DNA of 64,000 nt from an uncultured Pelagibacteraceae bacterium (GCA_902552985.1 CACDII010000005.1:1-64000); one strand, 5' to 3'; shown: positions 36,596 through 44,883, counted from the first letter of the stretch. The notes: generated from the sequence alone by a model not told the origin. Translations and numbers: made by a program.

Positions 36596-37437
36596 AAACT
36601 ACTAACAAAAAAACAAAAGCCCAATCAATGGGTATGCACACCGAAGTTTTAACGGGTAGAACTCAACAAAAATTCTTCAACCCTGATGAAGGAGAAAACT
36701 TCTTTTACTTTGGAGCACACGATGTAGATTTTAATAAAAGAACCGAATTAGATGTAAAAGATTTAGATTGCAAACAAGCTAATCAAAAAATTGATGAACT
36801 TATGAGCAAAGGCTATGGAACAATAGTAATAAAAAATCCTCAAGGAAAACATAGTTTAGGAGTTGGAATACTTAACAAACTTAATTTAATTTTTGAAGGA
36901 AGTTTAGGATATTTCGGTGTTGGTTCAATTGATGGTCCTATAGTTAGAGTTAATGGACGTGTTGGTTGGTCGTGTGCTGAAAATATGATGGCTGGAAAAG
37001 TAGTGATTGAAAAAAATGCAGGATCATGTTTTGGAGCAGCTATTAGAGGTGGAGATTTAATTTGTAAAGGAAGTGTCGGGGCTAGAACTGGTATTGATCA
37101 AAAAGGTGGTTCAATAATAGTTGGTGGTGATGCAGGAGCATTTACAGGATTTATGATGCAAAGAGGAAGAATTGTCATTCTAGGAGATGTAGGAATTAAC
37201 CTTGGAGACTCTATGTATGATGGAACTATTTATGTAGGTGGAAAAATTGGTTCTTTTGGTAGTGATGCGGTAGAAGCACCCATGACAAAAAATGATATAG
37301 ATTGGTTAACTAGAAAACTTAAAGTTGCTGAGATCGGAAACGATTTTGACGTAACGAAAATGACTAAAATTGTTGCTGGAAAAAAACTTTGGAATTACGA
37401 TGCTTTAGAACCAACTGAGAAAAAAGGAGCTATATAA
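36583..37437 (+). CDS. Glutamate synthase GXGXG-domain subunit (MgsB/GlxC-like)
   Basis: Right-handed beta-helix Gly-rich repeats: GRVGWSCAENMMAGKVVIEKNAGSCFGAAIRGGDLICKGSVGARTGIDQKGGSIIVGGDAGAFTGFMMQRG. Confidence 0.78.
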   Translation: MANLKTTNKKTKAQSMGMHTEVLTGRTQQKFFNPDEGENFFYFGAHDVDFNKRTELDVKDLDCKQANQKIDELMSKGYGTIVIKNPQGKHSLGVGILNKLNLIFEGSLGYFGVGSIDGPIVRVNGRVGWSCAENMMAGKVVIEKNAGSCFGAAIRGGDLICKGSVGARTGIDQKGGSIIVGGDAGAFTGFMMQRGRIVILGDVGINLGDSMYDGTIYVGGKIGSFGSDAVEAPMTKNDIDWLTRKLKVAEIGNDFDVTKMTKIVAGKKLWNYDALEPTEKKGAI

Positions 37438-38825
37438 TGGCAAAAAAGAAAAATGGCAAAACTAATGGGCACGCAAATGGCAAAACTGAATTTGCAAAAA
37501 GAAATAAAAGTTTATTAGGTTATAATTCAATTTTTACTCCTGAAGTAATTGACGATATTCATATCAAAGCTCAGCTAGGAAGATACAGAATGCGTGGTAT
37601 GGCATTGATGAAAAAGATTCCAACATTTGACGATTTGGTTTTTTTACCAGGAACTTTAACAAGATTTGTAATTGAAGGTTATAGAGAAAAATGTGAAACA
37701 AAAACTGTAATAGGTCCAAGATGTGAAAATCCTATTAAACTAGATATCCCAGTTTATATAACAGGTATGAGCTTTGGAGCACTATCTTATGAAGCTAAAA
37801 CAGCTTTAGCACGAGGTGCAACAATGGCTGGATCTGCTACATGTTCAGGAGAAGGTGGAATGATACCTGATGAAAGAAGATATTCAGAAAAATGGTATTA
37901 TCAATGTATTCAATCAAGATATGGATTTAACCCACACCACGCACAACTTGCAGATGGAATTGAAGTGTTTATTGGACAAGGTCAAAAAGTTGGAATGGGT
38001 GGCCATCTAATGGGTCAAAAAGTTACTGATCAAGTTGCAGAAATGAGATCTTTACCAGCTGGAATCGATCAAAGATCGCCAGCAAGACACCCTGATTGGT
38101 TAGGACCAGACGACCTAGCTTTAAAAGTTCAAGAACTTAGAGAATTGACAAAAAACAAAGTTCCAATTCAATTAAAACTTGGAGCGGCAAAAGTTTATGA
38201 TGATGTTCGTATGGCTGCAAAATGTGATCCGGACTCAATATATTTAGATGGAATGGAAGGTTCGACTGGAGCTGGACCACACATAGCTGCAGCAAATACG
38301 GGAATTCCTGGAATAGCTGCGATAAGAGAAGCTAGAAGAGCCTTAGACGATGTTGGTCAAACTGGAAGGGTTACATTAATTTATGCTGGCGGTGTAAGAG
38401 ATGGAGCTGATATGGCAAAAGCTTTAGCATTAGGTGCTGATGCAATTGCTATTGGAACTGGAGCAATGATCGCACTTAACTGTAATAAAGAAATACCAGA
38501 GTCTAATTTTGAAAAAGAAATGGGTGTACCTGCAGGACATTGTTACCACTGTCACACAGGTCGTTGTCCAGTTGGTGTTGCAACTCAAGATCCTAAATTG
38601 AGAAAAAGATTAAACCCAGATGATGCAGCATTAAGAGTTTATAATTACCTACATACAATGACTTTGGAAGCACAATTACTTGCTCGAGCTTGTGGAAAAA
38701 CAAATATTCATTCTTTAGAGCCAGAAGATATGGCTGCATTAACTATGGAAGCATCTGCGCTAGCAAAAGTTCCACTATCAGGTACAAATCACACTGTTGG
38801 AGTTGATGACTTTCATAAAATATAG
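37437..38825 (+). CDS. FMN-binding glutamate synthase domain subunit (MgsC/GlxD-like)
   Basis: ITGMSFGALSYEAKTALARGA, DGMEGSTGAGPHIAAANTGIPG, Fe-S cysteines CYHCHTGRCPVGVATQDP. Confidence 0.8.
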   Translation: MAKKKNGKTNGHANGKTEFAKRNKSLLGYNSIFTPEVIDDIHIKAQLGRYRMRGMALMKKIPTFDDLVFLPGTLTRFVIEGYREKCETKTVIGPRCENPIKLDIPVYITGMSFGALSYEAKTALARGATMAGSATCSGEGGMIPDERRYSEKWYYQCIQSRYGFNPHHAQLADGIEVFIGQGQKVGMGGHLMGQKVTDQVAEMRSLPAGIDQRSPARHPDWLGPDDLALKVQELRELTKNKVPIQLKLGAAKVYDDVRMAAKCDPDSIYLDGMEGSTGAGPHIAAANTGIPGIAAIREARRALDDVGQTGRVTLIYAGGVRDGADMAKALALGADAIAIGTGAMIALNCNKEIPESNFEKEMGVPAGHCYHCHTGRCPVGVATQDPKLRKRLNPDDAALRVYNYLHTMTLEAQLLARACGKTNIHSLEPEDMAALTMEASALAKVPLSGTNHTVGVDDFHKI

Positions 38826-38833
38826 AAAAAGAT

Positions 38834-39238
38834 ATGGCAAAAAAAAAGAAAAATAAAAAAATAAAACAAACTAAAGGTCAGCTAGGCAAAAAAAAAGAAA
38901 CGGCCAGAGAAAAAATGATCGGCCAGACAATTGGATATCGATATGATGTTAACTTGCTGCCTGATTATAAAAAACTTACACCTTTTCTAAAAAAATATAT
39001 TGAACATATGGGATGGGATGATCTTAATTGGTTAGAAGATGTTCATATGGGTTATGAAGAAAATAGACCGGCTGTATTTGATAGAAATGCAAATGGATGG
39101 GTAACTATTCCAAAAAAAATTAAATTACCTGACAACCAGCAAGACAGAGACATGATTGCAAGAGAATTGTTAGTTAAATTTCAAATGTCTCCTAACCACC
39201 CTTTGGTTGATTTAAAAAAAGCTTATTTAAAATTTTAA
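38834..39238 (+). CDS. Uncharacterised 134-aa protein with Lys-rich N-terminus, end of the MgsABC/GlxBCD-like cluster
   Basis: Starts 9 nt after the MgsC-like stop; MAKKKKNKKIKQTKGQLGKKKETAREK...; no family recognised. Confidence 0.65.
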   Translation: MAKKKKNKKIKQTKGQLGKKKETAREKMIGQTIGYRYDVNLLPDYKKLTPFLKKYIEHMGWDDLNWLEDVHMGYEENRPAVFDRNANGWVTIPKKIKLPDNQQDRDMIARELLVKFQMSPNHPLVDLKKAYLKF

Positions 39239-39391
39239 ATCAAACATCACCTACAAGTTGAAAATTAATTTTACGTACTTAAATTATTCGCGATTTACAA
39301 GCTTTATTATTTTTTATATCTAAAAAAAACGATTGTGCTCCCTGTGACGAAATCTATCATATAATTATTAAAACAAATAAGGGAGGAAGAC

Positions 39392-40792
39392 ATGACTGAC
39401 CAATTAGCAGCTCTGACTACCATATTTACAGAATTTTACTATTGGATAACAGTAGTACTTATGTTTTTAATTCACGTAGGTTTCTGTATGTATGAAGTTG
39501 GTGCTTCTAGGTACAAACATCACCAACATACCCTAATGAAAAACACTATGCTGATACCTTTGGTAACAGTTACGTGGTTTTTATTTGGTTGGTGGATATA
39601 CTGGGCTTTCCCAACAGGACCTGGATTAGCACCTTCAATAATGAATGAAAGTGCAGCACTAATTACTGACGAAAGTACTTTTAGTGCGAAATGGTACCAA
39701 CCCAATACTGAATATATGGCGGTAAATTTAGGCGACCATATTAGTGGAGTATTCTGGGCTGCGTTCCTATTATTCTCTTGGACTGCTGCATCAATCGTTT
39801 CTGGAGCGGTAATTGAAAGAATTACAACTTTTGCATTTGGAATTTTAGCAATTGCAATCGGATCTGTATTTTGGACAATTGACGCTGCTTGGGGATGGCA
39901 TTTTGATGGCTGGATGCTTAAACTTTTAGGATATCATGATGCTTACGCATCAGGTGTTATTCACGCGATTGCGGGTGGATTTGCTTTAGGTGTTCTTATA
40001 GTTTTAGGACCGAGAATTGGAAAATTCTCATCTAGCGGTGAACCAAGAAATATAGGACCAAGAAATCCTTGGCTAGTAACAATAGGATTATTTCTAATTT
40101 ATACTGGTTTCTGGGGATTCTATGCTGCTTGTAATATACCAATATTCGACTTAGGACCAGAATACGGTATGGAAGGCGTAACATACTGGACAGCAACAAA
40201 CATTTACGTAACCCCTACTACACTTAGTGGTATTACGATGAACTTCTTGATGTCATTATCAGGTGGTTTATTAGCTGGATATTTGATCTCTAATAACGAT
40301 CCTTTCTGGACATATTCAAGTGGACTAGCAGGTATCATCTGTGCTTCGGCAGGTAATGATTTATATCACCCAATACAAGCAATGATCATAGCTATGATCG
40401 GTGTTGTGATTGCATATAAATTACATTACTTCGTTGAACGTAAATTTAAGATTGATGATGCTGTTGGCGCAGTAGCGGTACATGGATATGCAGGAGTTGC
40501 AGGACTTATAATATGTGGCTTTGTTCTTAATGGATATCCTTCATCTGGATACAGTGTTGGATCAATGTGGGTAGGAACAGACTATGCACCAATCAATCCT
40601 TTAGGAATGTTTATAGGTGCAATTATAATGTTTGTAGTTCTTGGATTAATACCAGGCTACGTCATAGCTAAAGTACTTCATGGAGTTGGAAAACTAAGAA
40701 TTCCGCGTGAAGTTGAAATAGCTGGTCTTGATTACGATCTAATGGAAGCTGCTAGAGACGATGAAAAAGCAGTATCCTCATCAACTAGGTAA
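39392..40792 (+). CDS. amt: Ammonium transporter
   Basis: Multi-TM Amt/Rh-type protein: GASRYKHHQHTLMKNTMLIPLVTVTWFLFGW, GVIHAIAGGFALGVLIVLGPR, AVAVHGYAGVAGLI. Confidence 0.85.
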   Translation: MTDQLAALTTIFTEFYYWITVVLMFLIHVGFCMYEVGASRYKHHQHTLMKNTMLIPLVTVTWFLFGWWIYWAFPTGPGLAPSIMNESAALITDESTFSAKWYQPNTEYMAVNLGDHISGVFWAAFLLFSWTAASIVSGAVIERITTFAFGILAIAIGSVFWTIDAAWGWHFDGWMLKLLGYHDAYASGVIHAIAGGFALGVLIVLGPRIGKFSSSGEPRNIGPRNPWLVTIGLFLIYTGFWGFYAACNIPIFDLGPEYGMEGVTYWTATNIYVTPTTLSGITMNFLMSLSGGLLAGYLISNNDPFWTYSSGLAGIICASAGNDLYHPIQAMIIAMIGVVIAYKLHYFVERKFKIDDAVGAVAVHGYAGVAGLIICGFVLNGYPSSGYSVGSMWVGTDYAPINPLGMFIGAIIMFVVLGLIPGYVIAKVLHGVGKLRIPREVEIAGLDYDLMEAARDDEKAVSSSTR

Positions 40793-40804
40793 AGGAGATA
40801 AATT

Positions 40805-41026
40805 ATGGCAACAGTAACAAACTGGATTGATCATTTAAGTGCCAAAGAAGTTCAGGGTGCAATTTATCCTGGAGTTGGTAGTGAAGGCATCTTAGTTATA
40901 ATTGCTCTAGTACTTTGGATAGGATGGCATGTTCTACAAAACAATGCTGAGTCTAACCATCTAGAGAAGTTAGCTAGAAAAAGACACGGTGCTAATGATC
41001 ACAAAAGCAATATTACCGAATGGTAA
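40805..41026 (+). CDS. Small single-TM protein linked to amt
   Basis: 73 aa, TM segment GILVIIALVLWIGWHVLQ; 12 nt after the amt stop and before a terminator. Confidence 0.6.
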   Translation: MATVTNWIDHLSAKEVQGAIYPGVGSEGILVIIALVLWIGWHVLQNNAESNHLEKLARKRHGANDHKSNITEW

Positions 41027-41041
41027 TTAAAATCTAATTAT

Positions 41042-41067
41042 AAAGGGCGTGTAAATACGCGCCCTTT
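41042..41067 (+). terminator. Rho-independent-type terminator
   Basis: AAAGGGCG TGTAAATACG CGCCCTTT hairpin after the amt-linked small ORF. Confidence 0.8.
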
Positions 41068-41086
41068 GTATTAAAAAATTCAAAAA

Positions 41087-41248
41087 ATGTCTGATAATAA
41101 TTTAAAAGAAAATATAAATAAAACACCAGAAAGAATGGCTCGTTTGGCATGGCCTAAAGCTAAATATGGTGCTATAATTGCAATTATTATTATAATAGTT
41201 GTTAATTTAATTCTCTATAAAGATATAATTTTTTCTTTTTTAAAATAA
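41087..41248 (+). CDS. Short single-TM ORF (53 aa), absent from the supplied track
   Basis: My translation: MSDNNLKENINKTPERMARLAWPKAKYGAIIAIIIIIVVNLILYKDIIFSFLK*. No clear RBS assessed. Confidence 0.45.
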   Translation: MSDNNLKENINKTPERMARLAWPKAKYGAIIAIIIIIVVNLILYKDIIFSFLK

Positions 41249-41267
41249 AAATATGTTAGATTAAAAA

Positions 41268-42593
41268 ATGCCAAAAAATTTATTTAAAATTGCTCAAACA
41301 AAAAAAATTAAATATTTTTTAATTAGTTTTGTAGATTTATTTGGAGTCTTAAGATCAAAACTAGTTCCTACTCAAGCAATTTCAGAGATGCAAAAAAATG
41401 GAGCAGGTTTTGCAGGTTTTGCTACTTGGCTAGATATGACTCCTGCTGATACTGACATGTTTGCTATACCAGATCCAGATAGTTTAATTCAACTTCCATG
41501 GAATAAAGAAGTAGGATGGTTAGCTTCAGATTTGTGGATGGATGGAAAACCAGTCAAAGCTTCACCAAGAGTAATGTTAAAAAATCAAATTAAAAAACTT
41601 GGTAGTAAAAATTTAAAAATGAAATCAGGAGTTGAGTGTGAATATTTTTTAATTTCTCAGGACGGTACTAGCATTGCTGATCCAAGGGATATTCAATCTA
41701 AACCTTGTTATGATCAATCGGCTTTAATGAGAAGATATGATTTAATTAAAGAAATTTGTGACAGCATGATTACAATGGGATGGGGTCCATATCAAAATGA
41801 CCATGAAGATGCTAACGGTCAGTTCGAAATGAATTGGAATTACGATGATTGTTTAATTACAGCAGATAGACATGTTTTTTTTAAATATATGGTAAAAACT
41901 TTAGCAGAAAAGCATGGATTAAGAGCAACATTTATGCCTAAACCATTTCAAAACCTAACAGGAAATGGTTGCCACGCTCACGTTTCTTTATGGGATGATA
42001 AAACAAATAAATTTTTAGACAGTAATGATCGTTATGGTCTAAGCAAGCTAGCATATAATTTTTTAGGTGGTCTAATAAAGCTTGCAAAACCATTGTCTGC
42101 TTTTTTTAATCCCACAATAAATAGCTATAGAAGAATTAATGCACCCCCAACTAAATCTGGTGCTTCTTGGTCACCAAGTAGCATCTCTTATACAGGGAAT
42201 AATAGAACTCACATGATAAGAATCCCTGATGCTGGAAGATTTGAACTAAGACTAATGGATGGATCTGTTAACCCTTATTTATTGCAAGCAGGTGTAATAG
42301 CTGCGGGTCTTTATGGAATGAGTAATAAATCTGACCCAGGAGAACCTTTAAATTGTAATATGTATACCGATTATGAAAAATATCCTGATTTAGAAAAACT
42401 TCCAGATGAAGTTGAAGATGCTATTTATAATTTAGATGACAGCAAAGAAATTAGAGAGTGTTTTGGTGATGAGGTTATTAATAGTTATATAAAATTAAAA
42501 AAAAATGAAATTAATGATTTCAATAAAACAGAAAGTTTTAATAAAGAAGATCCTGTCACTGAATGGGAAAAAAATAATACTTTAGATTGCTAG
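41268..42593 (+). CDS. glnT: Type III glutamate-ammonia ligase (GlnT)-like
   Basis: KYFLISFVDLFGVLRSKLVP, GFATWLDMTPADTDMFAIPD, YQNDHEDANGQFEMNWNYDD, GNGCHAHVSLW, GRFELRLMDGSVNPYLLQAG. Confidence 0.78.
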   Translation: MPKNLFKIAQTKKIKYFLISFVDLFGVLRSKLVPTQAISEMQKNGAGFAGFATWLDMTPADTDMFAIPDPDSLIQLPWNKEVGWLASDLWMDGKPVKASPRVMLKNQIKKLGSKNLKMKSGVECEYFLISQDGTSIADPRDIQSKPCYDQSALMRRYDLIKEICDSMITMGWGPYQNDHEDANGQFEMNWNYDDCLITADRHVFFKYMVKTLAEKHGLRATFMPKPFQNLTGNGCHAHVSLWDDKTNKFLDSNDRYGLSKLAYNFLGGLIKLAKPLSAFFNPTINSYRRINAPPTKSGASWSPSSISYTGNNRTHMIRIPDAGRFELRLMDGSVNPYLLQAGVIAAGLYGMSNKSDPGEPLNCNMYTDYEKYPDLEKLPDEVEDAIYNLDDSKEIRECFGDEVINSYIKLKKNEINDFNKTESFNKEDPVTEWEKNNTLDC

Positions 42594-42596
42594 TAA

Positions 42597-43724
42597 ATGT
42601 CAGCTATATCTGAAGTTTCAAACTGGAAATACTCAAATTTTTTAGAAAATAAAAAAAATAACTTTAATAAAAAAAATATATTAGATGTTCTGCCTTCAGA
42701 AGAGATAGATGAAGCATATAATACAATATCTAAATGGAAAAACTATTCGCCAACTCCATTAATACATTTAGATAAATTATCTAAAAAATTAGGAATTAAT
42801 AAAATTTTTTATAAAGATGAGTCTAAAAGATTTAATCTAAAATCATTCAAAGCTTTAGGTGGTGCATATGCAGTAGAAAAAATAACAAAAGGAAATAAAG
42901 ATTTGGTTATTTCTACTGCTACAGCTGGAAATCATGGTAGATCGGTAGCATGGGGATCAAAAAAGCTAGGACTAAAATGTAAAATTTTTATTAGTGAGTA
43001 CGTAAGCGAGTTTAGAGCTGAAGTAATGAGAAGTTTTGGTGCAGACGTTATAAGAGTTAAAGGAAACTATGATAATTCATTAAAAGAATGTATTAAACAA
43101 TCAAATCAAAATAATTGGCAAATTGTTCAGGACGTCGCGTGGCATAATTATAAGTTGGTTCCTAAACTAACTATGGCAGGGTATTCAGTTATGATGAAAG
43201 AAATTTCTGATCAAATAAAAAATGAAAAAATTTCACATGTCATATTACAAGCCGGAGTTGGAGGAATGGCGGCAGCTATGGTAGCTGGTATAGCTAGATA
43301 TTTAAAAAATATTCCTAAAATTATAATAGTAGAACCAGAAAGTGCCGCTTGTGTGTTAGAAAGTATAAAATTAGGAAAAATAAAAAAAATTTTTGTGAAA
43401 AAAGAAAGTTTAATGGGAGGCATGTCTTGTGATGAAGTTTCTTTGGTTCCATGGGAAATACTAAAAAATTCTGTAAATTATTGTATTACTGTTTCGGATG
43501 ACTATATTTCAAATATTGTTCAATCACTTGCAAAATCTGATTTTAGTAATATGAAAATAATTGGTGGTGAATGTTCTACACCAGGAATTATAAGTCTAAT
43601 CTGTTTAAATAATAATACACATACAAAAAAGTCAATTAATCTTAACGAAAGTTCAAATGTATTATTATTTGGTTGTGAGGGGGATGCAGATGAAGAATTA
43701 TATCAAAAATTACTAAATCAATAA
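42597..43724 (+). CDS. Diaminopropionate ammonia-lyase-like PLP enzyme
   Basis: YSPTPLIHLDKLSKKLGINKIFYKDESKRFNLKSFKALGGAYAV (PLP Lys), TATAGNHGRSVAWGSKKLG, LQAGVGGMAAAMVAG; 3 nt after glnT. Confidence 0.75.
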   Translation: MSAISEVSNWKYSNFLENKKNNFNKKNILDVLPSEEIDEAYNTISKWKNYSPTPLIHLDKLSKKLGINKIFYKDESKRFNLKSFKALGGAYAVEKITKGNKDLVISTATAGNHGRSVAWGSKKLGLKCKIFISEYVSEFRAEVMRSFGADVIRVKGNYDNSLKECIKQSNQNNWQIVQDVAWHNYKLVPKLTMAGYSVMMKEISDQIKNEKISHVILQAGVGGMAAAMVAGIARYLKNIPKIIIVEPESAACVLESIKLGKIKKIFVKKESLMGGMSCDEVSLVPWEILKNSVNYCITVSDDYISNIVQSLAKSDFSNMKIIGGECSTPGIISLICLNNNTHTKKSINLNESSNVLLFGCEGDADEELYQKLLNQ

Positions 43725-43725
43725 A

Positions 43726-44196
43726 ATGCTTAAATCTAAAAAAATTGTAAAAAAAAAAATTAAAAATGTAGATTTTTATAAAATCTTTAAACCAGAACTT
43801 ACTCCCAAAAAAATGTTAGAATTAGGAGTCTTTGGTGGATCTTATTTCGGAAATAATATTAAAGAGTATCCAAAATATTGGTTTAAAAAAGCTAAGCTTA
43901 GTAAGAATTTTGATGTGAACTTAAACCGTTTTAGAATAGAGTCGGGATTATCTCGAAAACACTGGATAGAAAAAGGGTGGATTTTTAAAGAAGATCCTTT
44001 AGGTTGGTTTCAATGGTACTGTAGATTTTCCAATGGAAGAAGAATTCCACATATCGATGAAATTCAAATTAAAAGATGGAAAAATTTTAGAAGGCATGTT
44101 TTAGCGATAGAAAAAAATTGTGAAAAAAATGATTTGCAATGTAGAAGAAGACAAAGACAAGCAATTCTACAATGGGCGTACAATCCATTTAGATAA
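43726..44196 (+). CDS. Uncharacterised conserved protein (156 aa)
   Basis: 1-nt spacing from the ammonia-lyase gene; GWFQWYCRFSNGRRIPHIDEIQIKRWKNFRRH...RRRQRQAILQWAYNP. Confidence 0.65.
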   Translation: MLKSKKIVKKKIKNVDFYKIFKPELTPKKMLELGVFGGSYFGNNIKEYPKYWFKKAKLSKNFDVNLNRFRIESGLSRKHWIEKGWIFKEDPLGWFQWYCRFSNGRRIPHIDEIQIKRWKNFRRHVLAIEKNCEKNDLQCRRRQRQAILQWAYNPFR

Positions 44197-44282
44197 TATT
44201 ACCCAAAATGGACTTTAAAGTAGCTTAAAATGTATATAATTTTAGCTATGCAACTATATATTGTGTGATAAGGTTTAATACA

Positions 44283-44305
44283 GCTATAGATTGTGATTCT
44301 ATAGC
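44283..44305 (+). promoter_or_regulatory. 5'-leader stem-loop upstream of the first small membrane protein
   Basis: GCTATAGA TTGTGAT TCTATAGC perfect 8-bp stem, 28 nt upstream of ATG 44333. Confidence 0.65.
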
Positions 44306-44332
44306 ATAAAAAACAAAGAAAGGGAGCTAGAT

Positions 44333-44548
44333 ATGAAAGTATTATCAGGTCTTACAAGCACGGTTAATAGCTTAACTAGTGTTGTTATAGCACTGCTAGG
44401 TCTAGGAATCGTTGTTTCTCTACTAGGTGGAAATGTTCCATTCGTTGGTGGAGTAGCAGACAATATAGTTAGTCTGGTACAAAGTTTAGGTGATGCGGGT
44501 ATAGTTGGTTTAGTTGCAGCTATAGTTATCCTAAATTTATACAAGTAG
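44333..44548 (+). CDS. Small two-helix membrane protein 1
   Basis: 71 aa, AAAGGGAG RBS; hydrophobic helix - GNVPFVGG - helix. Confidence 0.7.
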   Translation: MKVLSGLTSTVNSLTSVVIALLGLGIVVSLLGGNVPFVGGVADNIVSLVQSLGDAGIVGLVAAIVILNLYK

Positions 44549-44557
44549 AGCTATAAT

Positions 44558-44585
44558 TAATTAGCAACTTCTCTCTTGCTAATTA
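44558..44585 (+). terminator. Stem-loop downstream of small membrane protein 1 (terminator or processing site)
   Basis: TAATTAGCAA cttctctc TTGCTAATTA, perfect 10-bp inverted repeat; no strong T-tract follows. Confidence 0.55.
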
Positions 44586-44594
44586 GCACAAAAT

Positions 44595-44632
44595 AAAATC
44601 CCTAATTCTAAATTGTTAGGGTTAGGGATTTT
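44595..44632 (+). promoter_or_regulatory. Inverted repeat abutting the ribosome-binding region of small membrane protein 2
   Basis: AAAATCCCTAA (44595-44605) / TTAGGGATTTT (44622-44632), 11-bp perfect; a second TTAGGG copy (44616-44621) offers an alternative pairing. Confidence 0.6.
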
Positions 44633-44646
44633 GAAAAGGAAACATT

Positions 44647-44883
44647 ATGAATAATTGGATTGCAAAACTTTCTCAATATTTGACTAAATTTCTTGAACTT
44701 GGAATATTGCTTTTAGCTTTGTCTGTAATAGCAGAAATAATCTTTGGACCAAATGTAGCTTTTTTTGGTTCACAAGTTACGAAAAATTTAATTAATTTAC
44801 TTAATTCGCTTGGTGAACAAGGTGTGGCAGCTTTAATAATAGTTCTTGCTGTTATATTCGCTTATCGAAAATTATTAAAATAA
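44647..44883 (+). CDS. Small two-helix membrane protein 2 (paralog of protein 1)
   Basis: 78 aa; aligns with protein 1 over NVxFxGxxVxxNxxxLxxSLGxxGVxxL. Confidence 0.7.
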   Translation: MNNWIAKLSQYLTKFLELGILLLALSVIAEIIFGPNVAFFGSQVTKNLINLLNSLGEQGVAALIIVLAVIFAYRKLLK

